Assembly: GCF_024139115.2 (NCBI RefSeq)
Contig: NC_085139.1
Coordinates: 144,200,652 to 144,264,651, forward strand
Length of the DNA stretch: 64,000 nucleotides
DNA from: Armigeres subalbatus
Lineage: Eukaryota > Arthropoda > Insecta > Diptera > Culicidae
Direction of reading: 5' to 3'
Position numbers and translations under genes: made by a program. Below the pieces are notes generated by a model, which was not told the DNA's origin, made no database searches, and saw nothing but the letters and a program-made list of their open reading frames with translations. This document shows positions 31,251-40,935 of this stretch, in pieces. Within the stretch, counting starts at the first letter, position 1, and every line of letters starts with the position of its first letter.

Positions 31251-31765
31251 TGCAGATACGTATTTCGACCACAACTGTGTGGTCGTCTTCAGTGTCTTGT
31301 ACTTGACTCGACTTGACTAACACTATTCTTAACATGAACATTTGAAGACCCGCAATAAAAAAATATAGGGAAAAATTGGAATAACTTTTTTTTTATTTAA
31401 TAATAAAAGCTATTGTTATTTTACTGTTGCCCATTGTTTTTTCATCAATATAATGAATCAATAAAATATTCTAAAACTGTGTTATTTTTTCCTTTATGAA
31501 GGATCTTTTGATCTCTCAGATAGAATATGTTTATAATTTGTTTAGTTTTTGAATACGCAATACAAAACATAAGCGAACAATAAAAATATAATAGGATGTA
31601 TCGGTAACATTAAAATTTACTGTGCTTGTAAAGTAAGTACAATAAAGCTTTTTTTCAACCGTGAGAAATCTACAATAAACGTACAATAGATTGTATTATT
31701 TATTATACAATCTAATGTATTTTAATTGATTATGCCATACAAGGTACTGTAAATTTTTATCCGGG

Positions 31766-33160
31766 TGCACTGGGTCATTACCAAGATTTGGGAGGAGGAA
31801 GTTTGCCGCAGGAGTGGATGGAAGGTGTCGTGTGTCCCATCTACAAAAAGGGCGATAAGCTGGATTGTAGCAACTACCGCGCAATCACATTGCTGAACGC
31901 CGCCTACAAGGTACTCTCCCAAATTTTATGCCATCGACTAGCACCAATTGCAAGGGAGTTCATGGGGCAGTACCAGGCTGGTTTTATGGGCGAACGCTCC
32001 ACCAAGGACCAGGTGTTCGCCATTCGCCAAGTACTGCAGAAATGCCGCGAATACAACGTGCCTACACATCATCTATTCATCGACTTCAAAGCCGTATATG
32101 ATACAATCGATCGGGACCAGCTATGGCAGCTAATGCACGAACACGGATTTCCGTATAAACTGACACGGTTGATAAAATCGACGATGGATCGGGTGATGGG
32201 CGTAGTTCGAGTTTCAGGGGCTTTCTCGAGTCCCTTCGAAACCCGCATAGGTGATGGTCTTTCGTTTCTGCTATTCAACATCGCTTTGGAAGGGGAGCAG
32301 GGATTAACACGAGTGGTACAATTTTCAATAAGTCCATTCAGCTATTTGGCTTCGCCAACGACATAGATATTATGGCACGTAACTTTGAGAAGATGGAGGA
32401 AGCCTACATCAGACTGAAGAGGGAAGCCAAGCGGATCGGACTAGTCATCAACACGTCGAAGACGAAGTACATGATAGGTAGAGGTTCAAGAGAAGACAAT
32501 GTGAGCCACCCACCGCGAGTTTGCATCGGTGGTGACGAAATCGAGGTGGTAGAAGAATTTGTGTACTTGGGCTCACTGGTGAGTGCCGAAAATTATACCA
32601 GCAGAGAAATTCGGAGACGCATAGTGGCTGGAAATCGTACATACTTTGGATTCCGCAAGACGCTCCGATCGAATAGAGTTCGCCGCCGTACCAAACTGAC
32701 AATTTACAAAACGCTCATTAGACCGGTAGTCCTCTACGGATACGAGACCTGGACGACGCTCGTGGAGGACCAACGCGCACTTGGAGTTTTTGAAAGGAAA
32801 GTGCTGCGTACCATCTATGGTGGGGTGCAGATGGCGGACGGTACGTGGAGGAGGCGAATGAACCACGAGTTGCATCAGTTGTTGGGAGAACCATCCATCG
32901 TTCACACCGCGAAAATCGGACGACTGCGGTGGGCCGGGCACGTAGCCAGAATGTTGGACAATAACCCGGTGAAAATGGTTCTCGACAACAATCCGACGGG
33001 CACAAGAAGGCGAGGTGCGCAGCGGGCAAGGTGGATCGAACAGGTGGAAGATGACTTGCGGACCCTCCGTAGACTGCGTGGTTGGCGACGTGTAGTCATG
33101 GACCGAGCCGAATGGAGAAGACTCTTATATACCGCACAGGCCACTTCGGCCTTAGTCTGA
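31766..33160 (+). pseudogene. RTE LINE reverse transcriptase, inactivated
   Basis: Frame 31788-32366 reads S-L-P-Q-E-W-M-E-G-V-V-C-P-I-Y-K-K-G-D, D-C-S-N-Y-R-A-I-T-L-L and G-F-M-G-E-R-S-T-K-D-Q. A small deletion at Q-G-D-G-L-S shifts the frame. The palm motif then reads F-A-N-D-I-D (about 32352-32369), where F/Y-A-D-D is expected, so the first catalytic Asp is lost. Frame 32372-33160 covers the C-terminus: V-V-L-Y-G-Y-E-T-W, L-G-V-F-E-R-K-V-L-R, G-R-L-R-W-A-G-H-V-A-R-M and a basic tail. These are RTE-clade signatures. The endonuclease is missing. Confidence 0.85.
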
Positions 33161-33175
33161 ATAAATAATAATAAT

Positions 33176-33716
33176 AAGCCAACGCCATCGCTTGGTGAGA
33201 TTGGGTTCGTATGTCGGGCAGTCTGCATTGACGGCACTGAGGAGCTTTATACACGTCAACAACAACTTTTTATGGGCCTCAATGTCTGTTCTCTGTGGTA
33301 GAATGAAGAGGGAATAAGAAAGAGAAAAAAGTAAATACTGAGGGTCGTGCGTTCGAGTCTCATCGAAGGGAAAGTGGTTACCTCCAATACGTTTTTCAAA
33401 TCAATATCTTTCACATAATGTACATATTCACATATGAGTTTTCAGAACATTGTAAATTAATGTCCAAGTCGGGTGACTAAATACCCGGAATATAGCCAAT
33501 TAACTTTGATTGAACTGAAGGAAATAGGTGAAAGAAGAATAAAAAAGAAGGAAGAAGAAAGCATAAATAAGAAATAAGCTAATTGGAAGGAATAAGAACT
33601 AGTTTCACAATTTTCAATTCTCACATACCACTTCTTACTTCTCACTCCTCGGTCCTGTGTTCGCACTTATCACTTATCATGGCGCACTTTTCAGTTCTCA
33701 CCTCTCACCCCTCATT
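33176..33716 (+). repeat. Block copy 2: SINE-like unit plus minisatellite, right of the RTE
   Basis: Repeats 28145-28711. The B box has mutated slightly (GCGTTCGAGTCTC). It has an extra ~45 bp after TTTCACAT. It begins immediately after the RTE (AAT)n tail. Confidence 0.8.
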
Positions 33717-33852
33717 CCGTACTTCTTCTTCTTCTTCTTATTGGCATTACATCCCCACACCGGGAACGGGCCGCTTCGCAGCTTAGTGTTCATTAAGCAC
33801 TTCCACAGTTATTGACTGCGAGGTTTCTAAGCCAGGTTACCATTTTTGCATG
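33717..33852 (-). mobile_element. 3' part of a Feilai-like SINE, minus strand
   Basis: (CTT)n then ATTGGCATTACATCCCCACA, GCAGCTTAGTGTTCATTAAG and CACTTCCACAGTTATT are the inverted 3' half of the SINE at 49827-50103. The tRNA-like 5' half is missing. Confidence 0.8.
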
Positions 33853-33894
33853 GGAAAATGGTAAATGCATCATGAAACAATCATCATTATCCCA

Positions 33895-34460
33895 TAACAA
33901 TTGAAAAATGCTCCTTAAAAAATCTGATCATTTTTCCTCAAATTATTGAACAAATTACCTTGGAATATATAAAATGCTCCGTAAATATTTGAAAAGTCTA
34001 CCGTAGAAACGAAAAAAATGTACCGTAAACAATTGAAAATGCTCCTTAGAAAAACAAAGATTTGCTATTTAAATAATGATAATTGCGCAGTATATTGATA
34101 TAAGAATTATTGTGAAATAGTTGCAAAAGTACCTTGAAATTGGCTGTCATAAAGTAGAATCTTATGCACCATTGTATAGCCCCTGGAGTATGAAGCTGAT
34201 TGTTTTGCTTGGTAACCCTATTCAACAGGAAAATGCTCCCTAAAAAGAAGAAATACTCCTTAAACCAATAAAAAATGCTCCTTAACCTGAGAAAATCCCT
34301 AGTAGCACAATTCACGTTGATTTGGTTGAAATAACTCATATGTGACCAAATTTGGTCATATAAGAGTATCATAAACTGATTTACAACATGTGTGTTGCTC
34401 GGGATGCTCCTTAAACTAAAAACAGTGCTCCGTAAAAAAAATGAAATGCTTCATAAACAT
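33895..34460. repeat. Array of AAAATGCTCCTTAAA core motif
   Basis: At least ten copies of ATGCTCC(T/G)TAAA or close variants, all in one orientation, separated by AT-rich spacers of variable length. Two groups (33895-34060 and 34230-34460) are separated by about 170 bp of other sequence. The core is different from, but the architecture the same as, the TTTGGCCGAAA arrays. Confidence 0.75.
34307..34404. mobile_element. Small MITE inside the ATGCTCC array
   Basis: CCCTAGTAGCACA at the left and TGTGTTGCTCGGG at the right are inverted with mismatches. Further in, GTTGATTTGGTT pairs partly with AACTGATTTACAAC. It has no coding. Confidence 0.5.
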
Positions 34461-34754
34461 ATACAAAATGTAATCTTAGCCTTTCAAAGCAATTCAGCAT
34501 TGTTCTTAGCAATTCAAAGCATTGTTGAAGAAATTGTGCACCAGACTGCTTATAGACAAACAGACGTCCCATACAACTGCACATCGCATAAACATGCCTG
34601 ACGATACGAATTTCATTAAAATCACATTGCATATAATGCTAATAGGTTTATTCATCAATTTCCCTGCATAACCACAAAAGATATCTACAAGATAAATATT
34701 GTCGCTTCGGTTCCCTTTGTTCTGCTGTCCGAAACATGTTGGGCACCGTTGGGC
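34461..34754. other. Unassigned AT-rich sequence
   Basis: Nothing recognised in this 290-bp interval between two repeat arrays. Confidence 0.4.
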
Positions 34755-34915
34755 ACTTCTCACTTTCCACTTCACACTTTTCACTTCGAATTTCTCACTC
34801 CAGCTGCTCACTCATCATTACTCACTTTTCACTACTCAAAATTTAGATTAATTCTCAACTTTTCAGCTAAATGGCATTTGGTCAAACGGAATTCGGACAA
34901 ATGGCCCGACACCGT
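34755..34915. repeat. CACTTCTCACTT minisatellite followed by a short GGCC-type array
   Basis: The minisatellite (34755-34850) is joined to a degenerate array (TAAATGGCATTTGGTCAAAC, then ATTCGGACAAATGGCCCGAC) that ends at 34915. It repeats the pairing seen at 12.1, 14.0 and 51.5 kb. Confidence 0.65.
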
Positions 34916-34947
34916 GTTTATCGTGCATGTGAACCGTTTCTGACAAC

Positions 34948-35030
34948 ATCGAGTTAGCGAGGTGTAAATGCATTGGAAAATTACTTCGACTTAGAGAATA
35001 TCGAGTAAGGGAGGTATCGACTTACGGAGG
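34948..35030. repeat. ATCGAGT-iterated segment
   Basis: CATCGAGTTAGCGAGGTG, TATCGAGTAAGGGAGGTA and TATCGACTTACGGAGGTA in series. A related series is at 36572-36625. These may be the two ends of one older element that encloses 35169-36019. Confidence 0.5.
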
Positions 35031-35309
35031 TAACGCAGTATGCTAGATTTAAGGTGAAGGTGGGTTGAGTACCAAAACAAAGCTTTGATAGTATTGGTAC
35101 AATAAAAACTTTCATATACTGTAGTAGTATTGGTGTCGTATTTATAAAAAAAAAAACAAAGAATATTAGTAGGGTGGTTCAAAAAACGACACATGTGCTG
35201 CAGCACCACCACGCTCACTCGATTCCGTCCCAAGCTCCGAGTGTCCTCAAAAAACCGATTTGAACAAAAACTGGTTGAGCGCAAGCCGGTTTAAGTTTGT
35301 ATGAAAACT

Positions 35310-35354
35310 TTTTTTTTATTGTCTTTATTAATGAGGTTTTCGGCCCTAGACAAC
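35310..35354 (-). mobile_element. Micro-retrocopy, 45 bp, with 12-bp target duplication
   Basis: TGTATGAAAACT flanks the insert perfectly (35298-35309 and 35355-35366). The insert starts with polyT and contains TCTTTATTAATGAGGTTTTC and GGCCCTAG, the same 3' end as at 18566-18618. On the minus strand it carries AATAAAGA and a poly(A) tail. Confidence 0.85.
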
Positions 35355-35559
35355 TGTATGAAAACTAGAATGGGAAACTAAACCTTTTATTACACTGGCT
35401 ACGGCGCTTTCTCTCCAAACGCTGGCGAAAAGAGAACCCACATAGCTGAAAGCAACATTCCAGATACTTCAGTGAACGGAAACCACACCGCAGGAAAGAT
35501 CCATTGATTACGTAACGCAAATATAGCACTCACCCTTATGTCACACTTTTTGTATGAAG

Positions 35560-35626
35560 TATCTGCTCCTGGTACGATAGTGTAGACTAGACTAGACTAG
35601 AAGTATCTGCCCCTGGTGCGATAGAT
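35560..35626. repeat. Local duplication around a TAGAC tandem
   Basis: AGTATCTGCTCCTGGTACGA (35560) recurs as AGTATCTGCCCCTGGTGCGA (35602), separated by TAGACTAGACTAGACTAGA. It looks like slippage plus a small duplication. Confidence 0.6.
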
Positions 35627-36019
35627 ATCACAGACAAATTCTGGGTATTTTGTTGAATTGCACGTTTCACTGATGCCTTCTGAGAAGCCTAATTATCATG
35701 CGAAAGAATCGCAACCTCGATTAAAATCGACTCCGAACTATTGCAACGACCATTCAATATGGATTGTCTATGGAGTTGAAGCTCTTAAATATTTCATCCA
35801 GTCATATGGTCTCGCCCCTCGCCATCGCCCAATGACGGGGTGCCAGAATCAGAATAATGTTAAATTCAACCTCGCCATATCAACTGTCATACAAACCTGA
35901 AACGACCTGCGCACGGTAAGCCTCTATTCAAACCAGCCCAAACCATTGGATGACACCCAAATTATAAATCATAATCAACTGAGCGTGGCGAAGCAAAATT
36001 ATTTTTTGAGCCACCCTAC

Positions 36020-36571
36020 TTATTAGTTTGCTGCTGACGGTGCCGGTGCACCGCGGTGTTTACATTCGCTTCGCGATCAGTTTTTAATCGTTTTTTTCGG
36101 GCAAAACTAACAGTTTATACTAAGTTTTCGGTTCAAATAAGTGAGTGATTCCAAAAAGTGGCGTTTAATTTGCATTCTATCAACATTTCGGGCTGCTCAT
36201 GTGCGGAAAAGTGAGTAAAAAATTGATTTTTCCAATGCCCTTTGAGAAGAAGTAAAGTGCAGTGATGAACGCACCAAATCGCGAACGGCTATTAAATTGG
36301 CACGAAACTGCTGATTTATGCTACAATTCAAGCCGGAATACATAGGATTCATTGAAGAAACATGTTCATTATCACGGGAAGTAAGGAAATATGTTGTGAA
36401 CAGGTTAGTAATTTGAATATTAAACTTTTGTTCGATGCTGTTCGATGCATTCGAATGTTGGTGGGAGAAGAGTGCGGGAGGTGTGGGCTTGGCCCGTGGA
36501 AGGTCCGGTGCCATATTGGCTGCCATCGTGGTACTCTTCCAACTATGTCCTTAACGGACTTCAAATTTCAT
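36020..36571. other. Unassigned sequence
   Basis: Overlapping short frames on both strands, none recognisable. Confidence 0.35.
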
Positions 36572-36859
36572 CGAGTAAAGGAAAATATCGAGTTACAGAA
36601 CATCGAGTTTGGGAGAGTTCACTGTAGTTAGTTTGTTCTGCTTCATGCGGCCGAATCATAGTTAGTTAAAATTATTGTGTAAAAAATGACACAGTCGCAT
36701 CCCTTGTCAGAGTGAATCCAGATCCAACGATGCCTTCCGACTAACTGATAATCCTTCCTGTGGTTTTTGTGGAGACGCAGAGCAGAGCTAAACAGTTAGT
36801 AAACAGAGTTAGGCGGAACGGTTATTAGATCTAAGACAGTTTAACCGAAAATTTCTTCT

Positions 36860-37445
36860 GGCCTAAGCGATTGCCCAACAGGTCGTTTCGTCGAAATGGG
36901 CTTTTGACCGATTAAGTAATGTCGCCGAAAATGCCGTTCGAATAGAATGGTCAGCATTTTCGGCCAAATTACCTATTTGGCCAAACGAATCGAGTTGCAA
37001 ACGAATCTATTAACCAAATGAGCAGTTCGGCCAAACGACATTTCGGCCTTATGTCCATATCGGCTATACGACGATCTCGGCCAAAAGGTTGTCGATATAC
37101 AATTGAAGGAAATTTGCGGCCAAACTGGTAATCTGGCCCAAATAATTGTTTGCCCTATAAACTGGTCTTGGCTGAACATTCTGTTTGGCCAAAAAGGTCT
37201 TTTGGTCGAAAATGTCGTTTGACCGAATAGATCATAGAAAATCCAGTTTGGTAGAAATGGTCTTTTGGCAGAAAGAGCCATTTGGCCCGAAAATGTTTAC
37301 CAAATAACCATTAGGACAAAGGGATTTCCCGACAAAATTATCAATTCAACCGAATGGTTGTCCATTTCGCCCAAATAACCCTTTTTGCCAAACGACTATT
37401 TTGACAAAACGGCATTTTCGGCCAAAGGATTCGGCTGAACGACAG
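36860..37445. repeat. Largest GGCC-type array, ~590 bp
   Basis: About thirty degenerate units with cores TTTGGCCAAAC, TTCGGCCAAA, TTTGGTCGAAAATG and CAAATAACC, in both orientations, spaced about 15-22 bp. It is more diverged than the array at 13975-14502. Confidence 0.7.
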
Positions 37446-37448
37446 AAG

Positions 37449-37660
37449 TGCAAGATTGTACTCGTTCATATTAAGAAGCAAAATAGTCGCGAGATCCGGG
37501 TTCGTGCATTGTGCGGTCGGTGAGTAAATAAATTAGCGCAAGACTGGACGTGTTCGTGATAGGACGCAAAATAGTCTCGAGGTCTGGGTATGTGCATTTC
37601 TCGGTGCAGTGTTCGTCGGAGGGTAAATGAATTAATTTAGTGTAAGATTGGACGCGTATG
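37449..37660. repeat. Tandem repeat, ~90-100-bp period, 2.3 copies
   Basis: GCAAGATTGTACTCG..., GCAAGACTGGACGTG... and GTAAGATTGGACGCG... start successive units. They share GCAAAATAGTC, GTGCATT and GTAAATAAATTA. Confidence 0.7.
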
Positions 37661-38048
37661 TCGACAGTTTGCATATGCCACCAGACATGCACAGCGAAAG
37701 TAATTGATTAGTGCTTCCAGGCGTGCACGGTGTGATTTCTTTTCTTGTCGGGGAACAAAGAAGTATTTTTGATTTGTGTTTGCAGGATCGTGCGTTAGTG
37801 TTACGGATATATTTATTTTTAAGTTAAATACCAAGATGCGCATCGTGAGATGCATCCATCACAAACTGATATAAAAATGAGCTGATTCGGAGGTATACGT
37901 TCCACGATAAATTACATTCAAAATACTTCAAATGTGAAGGAAAATGTATTTAATATTGTATTGTAGAAATGTATTTAATATTGTATTGTATTTAATATAG
38001 CAGCGCGAAAATGTGCAGCGTGAATAATGTTAAAATACAGTGTTTACC

Positions 38049-38077
38049 CGATTTATCACCAGGGGGTGATAAAATCG
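38049..38077. repeat. Short perfect-type hairpin
   Basis: CGATTTATCACC pairs with GGTGATAAAATCG around a loop of about 5 bases, with one bulged A. It may be the fused ends of a small inverted-repeat element. Confidence 0.5.
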
Positions 38078-38301
38078 AGATATTATTGTAACAGAATTTT
38101 CCAGTTAAGACGTGCCAGTGCAAGTTAGTTGGACTTTTAAAGCAAATTACATAAAACTTATTTGTACGAAGCTCAAAATTCTCATCTTTTTCGAAGTCGA
38201 AGAAGCAGAAGGATGATATTAAAATAATATTGCACATGAAAGTAATCGAGCGAATTTTGAAACCTCTCTAGAAAGCTCAACATAATTCACCGTGTAGTGA
38301 T

Positions 38302-38677
38302 AATGCCTTTCTCGCATTTAGCCACGACACAAACCTTATACGGTGCTAATATGGCTTGATGTACCATCTTCTTTATAACTTTTAAACGCAACGGTCGATC
38401 GTTATCAAACTCAATAGTGATTAATTAGGCTTTACCCCCTGTCGAATGAAATTTGTTGCGAGAAAATCGGTTGAAGATTACTATATGAAAAGCTGTCTAA
38501 TGATTTTCTTTGCTTTTGTGCACACACATACACACACGGACAGACAGACATTTGCTCCGTTCGTTGAGTTTAGTCGATTGGTTTAAAACGCTATGGGTCT
38601 CCGAGGCTTCTATAAAAAGTTCGTTTTCGTAGTTAAATGATTGCCTTTTGGTAACTTTGTTGTACGAGAAAGGCATA
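38302..38677. mobile_element. DNA element, ~376 bp, ATGCCTTTCTCG ends
   Basis: Left TAATGCCTTTCTCG and right CGAGAAAGGCATAA are inverted. Inside near the right end, TATGGGTCTCCGAGGCTTCT and AAAAAGTTCGTTTTCGTAGT recur inverted at 54005-54100. A fragment of the same end is at 39773-39830. The centre has a (CA)n/(GACA) run near 38530. Confidence 0.75.
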
Positions 38678-39772
38678 AACCTGAAAACAATACACTTAAA
38701 AATACATTGCATTACGTGGTCGGACTTTTCTCATACTATATAATAAACGCATAATTCCGTCTTTCACAACAAATATTCTGCGTGTAAGAGTTACTCAAAT
38801 TTCAGATTTTCGGAAAATAAGATTGAACCTACTTGTTTATTTATTTATTTGTCGTCAACCTACTGAACAATGACCATCATGCAATAAAGCACCATGATAC
38901 TCCTATGGAAATTCACATTCGTATTTCCGAGATGATATTAATGAATGCAGACTAGTGATTTCGACGATAACAGTTCTGTGTTTTTGTTCACTACTCTTAC
39001 TAAATCTGTTACTATTCAGTAGCACAAGCCAACTGTTACTTTAGGTTTGTTCAAGCACATGGCCATCCACAGTACGAATCACTGAACCCGTACTCATAGA
39101 CACAACGTTAAGCAAATGTTTTGTTTAATTTTGCACGGATTGCGCCTGGAGAAATGTGGCACCAAAGTGTGCTAAAACAACTTTACACTGCACACATTAT
39201 ACATTCCGTACCATGAATAAAGCATAAACCAATGCGTTTGTTTTATTTATCCACAAACGAAAGATTAGATTTCTCCCAGTTAGCAGCTGCGACTCTAAGA
39301 AGCTCCAATTTGCAGAGAAGGAACGCCTACCGTATACATACCACATCGGGGCCAGCGTGTGTGAATATCTTGTTGGTAAAGTGGTAGAACGGCATCCATT
39401 TATTACGAGCATTAAACTTTGCAGTCGCTGTCGTCGTTTTTTACGCATTTTAAATGAAGTATCTACAATTTCAACTTGAATGTCACATTTTAGCGTGCTC
39501 CCCACCCCTTCATGGTGTTACGTGATTTATGGACGAATCCAACCAGAACCAGTCGGTCGTTGATATTGCATTAAGCGCTAGGTAGTTATGTTTCGTTTTT
39601 GCCCAGCCAGCCAGCGATGAACTGATGTTTTATGTTGCTGCCGTAAGGGTATCCTGCAGGTTTTGGCGCACAAAAACCTTGAGCCAAAGAGCTGGAGATG
39701 TTCTCTAGTTAATGGATGCTTTTCATCGCTAAATGAACGAAGATAAATTGCTTCAATGGTACCTACACTTTC
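38678..39772. other. Unassigned sequence with a (TTTA)n LINE-type tail at 38836
   Basis: TTTATTTATTTATTTG at about 38836-38851 looks like the inverted tail of a CR1/Jockey-type LINE on the minus strand, but no coding follows it. The rest shows nothing recognisable. Confidence 0.35.
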
Positions 39773-39830
39773 GTTTTTGCCTTTCTCGTCCGTCAAGGTG
39801 GACCGACAGGCTGTAAAATCACTCAAGACC
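39773..39830 (-). mobile_element. Fragment of the ATGCCTTTCTCG element
   Basis: TTTTGCCTTTCTCGTCCGTC, then AGGTGGACCGACAGGCT, resembles the end at 54005-54050 (GCCTTTCTCGTACAGCAAAG...). It is truncated. Confidence 0.55.
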
Positions 39831-39834
39831 AAAT

Positions 39835-40660
39835 ATTTGATGGGTTACCCGGGTTGGCATTTTTAGGAGATTTTTTTTCAATAGATGAGATACATTTGCT
39901 GGCAGCGATAACCGATTGTATCGCAACGAATTTTATTATTTTTTCTTAAATTGAACAGTGCTGATTTTATTGACACACTTGGTATAAAAGTTGATCGATG
40001 TAGTAAACTGAAAAACGAAAATGTATACAAAAGAAAAGAGTGTTCTATTCAATGTTACCATATCATCTTTTAAAATTCACGAGAAAGGCACCATTGTCGC
40101 AAGGGGGATTTTCATCGGTTTTTATAGATATTTTCAGTTTAAGTGCTTGTTTGCCATAAGAAACAACATGAGAACATGTGTAAAAGGGATCTTGTGTGAT
40201 GACTTCAATCCAACTTTTATTATCATGGTGCAAATAATGGCAATTTGATTAGCGATCGTGAGAAGGAAAGCTTATTGGGTTGTGAAGACAACGCATGTAC
40301 CTATTTTATTAAGAGATATCGCTTTTGGCTAAGGTGTATTGAGGATTTTCAACTTACTCAAGACAGACACAAAGAATCATTAAGAATTGTGTTAAATGCT
40401 TTTTTGCTCCCGCTTCGCCTACATTGAAAAGAATTTCCTGCGGGACATTTCCCAGAAAATACACCTAAAAATAAATAAAATCATACCGATATACATGTTG
40501 AGTTTACATTTCATATATGAAGCACAAGATACTGAACACATTAATGCCTTAGTGCTAATATCTGTATGGACTTTTGCAAGAGTCAACTGAATTGTTCTTT
40601 AAATTAAACTGAAAGTAAATATTCTTTCCAAAACAGATTGAATCCTGGAAACGAATTCAA
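39835..40660. other. Unassigned sequence
   Basis: Plus-strand frames of 60-75 codons at 40021-40248 and 40245-40427 overlap by 4 bases but have no recognisable content. I see no support for real genes. Confidence 0.35.
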
Positions 40661-40666
40661 AGGTGT

Positions 40667-40810
40667 CAGGGCCGGATTTAGCCGGAAGGGGGCCCCGGGG
40701 CCGACGGTATGTGGGGGTCCCAAAATGTACAAAAAAGGTTAGTTTTGGCACATAAGATATGTGGGGGCCCGGGGCCACGGCCCCCCCGACCCCCCATAAA
40801 TCCGGCCCTG
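40667..40810. mobile_element. hAT-like MITE, 144 bp, CAGGGCCGGATTTA ends
   Basis: CAGGGCCGGATTTA at the left is exactly inverted at the right. Inner arms are G-rich and C-rich (GGGGGCCCCGGGGCC and its near-complement). GGTGT lies outside both ends; a full 8-bp hAT duplication is not visible. Confidence 0.75.
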
Positions 40811-40815
40811 GGTGT

Positions 40816-40935
40816 ATATGTGAAATATGTGAAAGATTTTGATTTGAAAGATGTATTGAAGGTTACCACCTTTCCTTCGATGGGACTCGAACCCACGACC
40901 CTCAGTACGCTAGACTGGTGCTTTTAACCAACCAA
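40816..40935 (-). mobile_element. tRNA-derived SINE, minus strand
   Basis: Read on the minus strand: TTGGTTGGTTAAAAGCACCA, then GTCTAGCGTACTGAGGGTC, and GGGTTCGAGTCCCATC, a tRNA-like half with a good B box and a plausible upstream promoter part. The rest (GTGGTAACCTTCAATACATC...) matches the SINE part at 28330-28400. The tRNA cloverleaf is not intact, so it is not a tRNA gene. Confidence 0.7.

Larger units (their letters stand above)
29048..31765. mobile_element. 2.7-kb insertion with CCCGGATAAAAA ends in the RTE coding region
   Basis: Left end CCCGGATAAAAA (29048-29059) and right end TTTTTATCCGGG (31754-31765) are inverted. TG flanks both sides (29046-29047, 31766-31767), and deleting the insert plus one TG restores the RTE reading frame exactly. 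Subterminal regions hold iterated TTTACAATAAAATT-like motifs and hairpins (29115-29160 and 31688-31713). It contains no transposase frame; inside are a MITE (30937-31250) and an inverted RTE scrap (about 29510-29600). Confidence 0.75.
28716..33178 (+). mobile_element. RTE-type LINE, split by a 2.7-kb insertion, (AAT)n tail
   Basis: Coding starts at Y-E-K-L-N-R-S-R-K-G at 28719, within the region between endonuclease and RT, so the 5' end is truncated. It breaks at 29047, resumes at 31766 and ends at about 33160 with an AATAATAATAAT tail. Removing 29048-31765 restores the frame A-R-A-L-H-W-V-I-T-K-I-W. The family signature is RTE. Nearly identical blocks flank it on both sides. Confidence 0.85.
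35169..36019. mobile_element. DNA element, ~850 bp, GTAGGGTGGTTCAAAAAA ends
   Basis: GTAGGGTGGTTCAAAAAA at the left and TTTTTTGAGCCACCCTAC at the right are inverted with one mismatch over 18 bp. The body has no long frame. It holds a micro-retrocopy (35310-35354) and a small TAGAC tandem. TATTAG/TTATTAG lies outside the ends, but the exact target duplication is ambiguous. Confidence 0.7.

Noticed and set aside
32902..33237. Minus-strand ORFs of 103-122 codons across 32573-33237
   Set aside because: They are antisense shadows of the RTE RT C-terminus on the plus strand.
38836..38851. LINE on the minus strand after a (TTTA)n tail
   Set aside because: No RT or other coding signal follows within 1 kb. 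It may be a simple microsatellite.
40021..40427. Two overlapping plus-strand ORFs as a host gene
   Set aside because: Short, AT-driven, overlapping frames without motifs. No splice or promoter evidence that I could defend.
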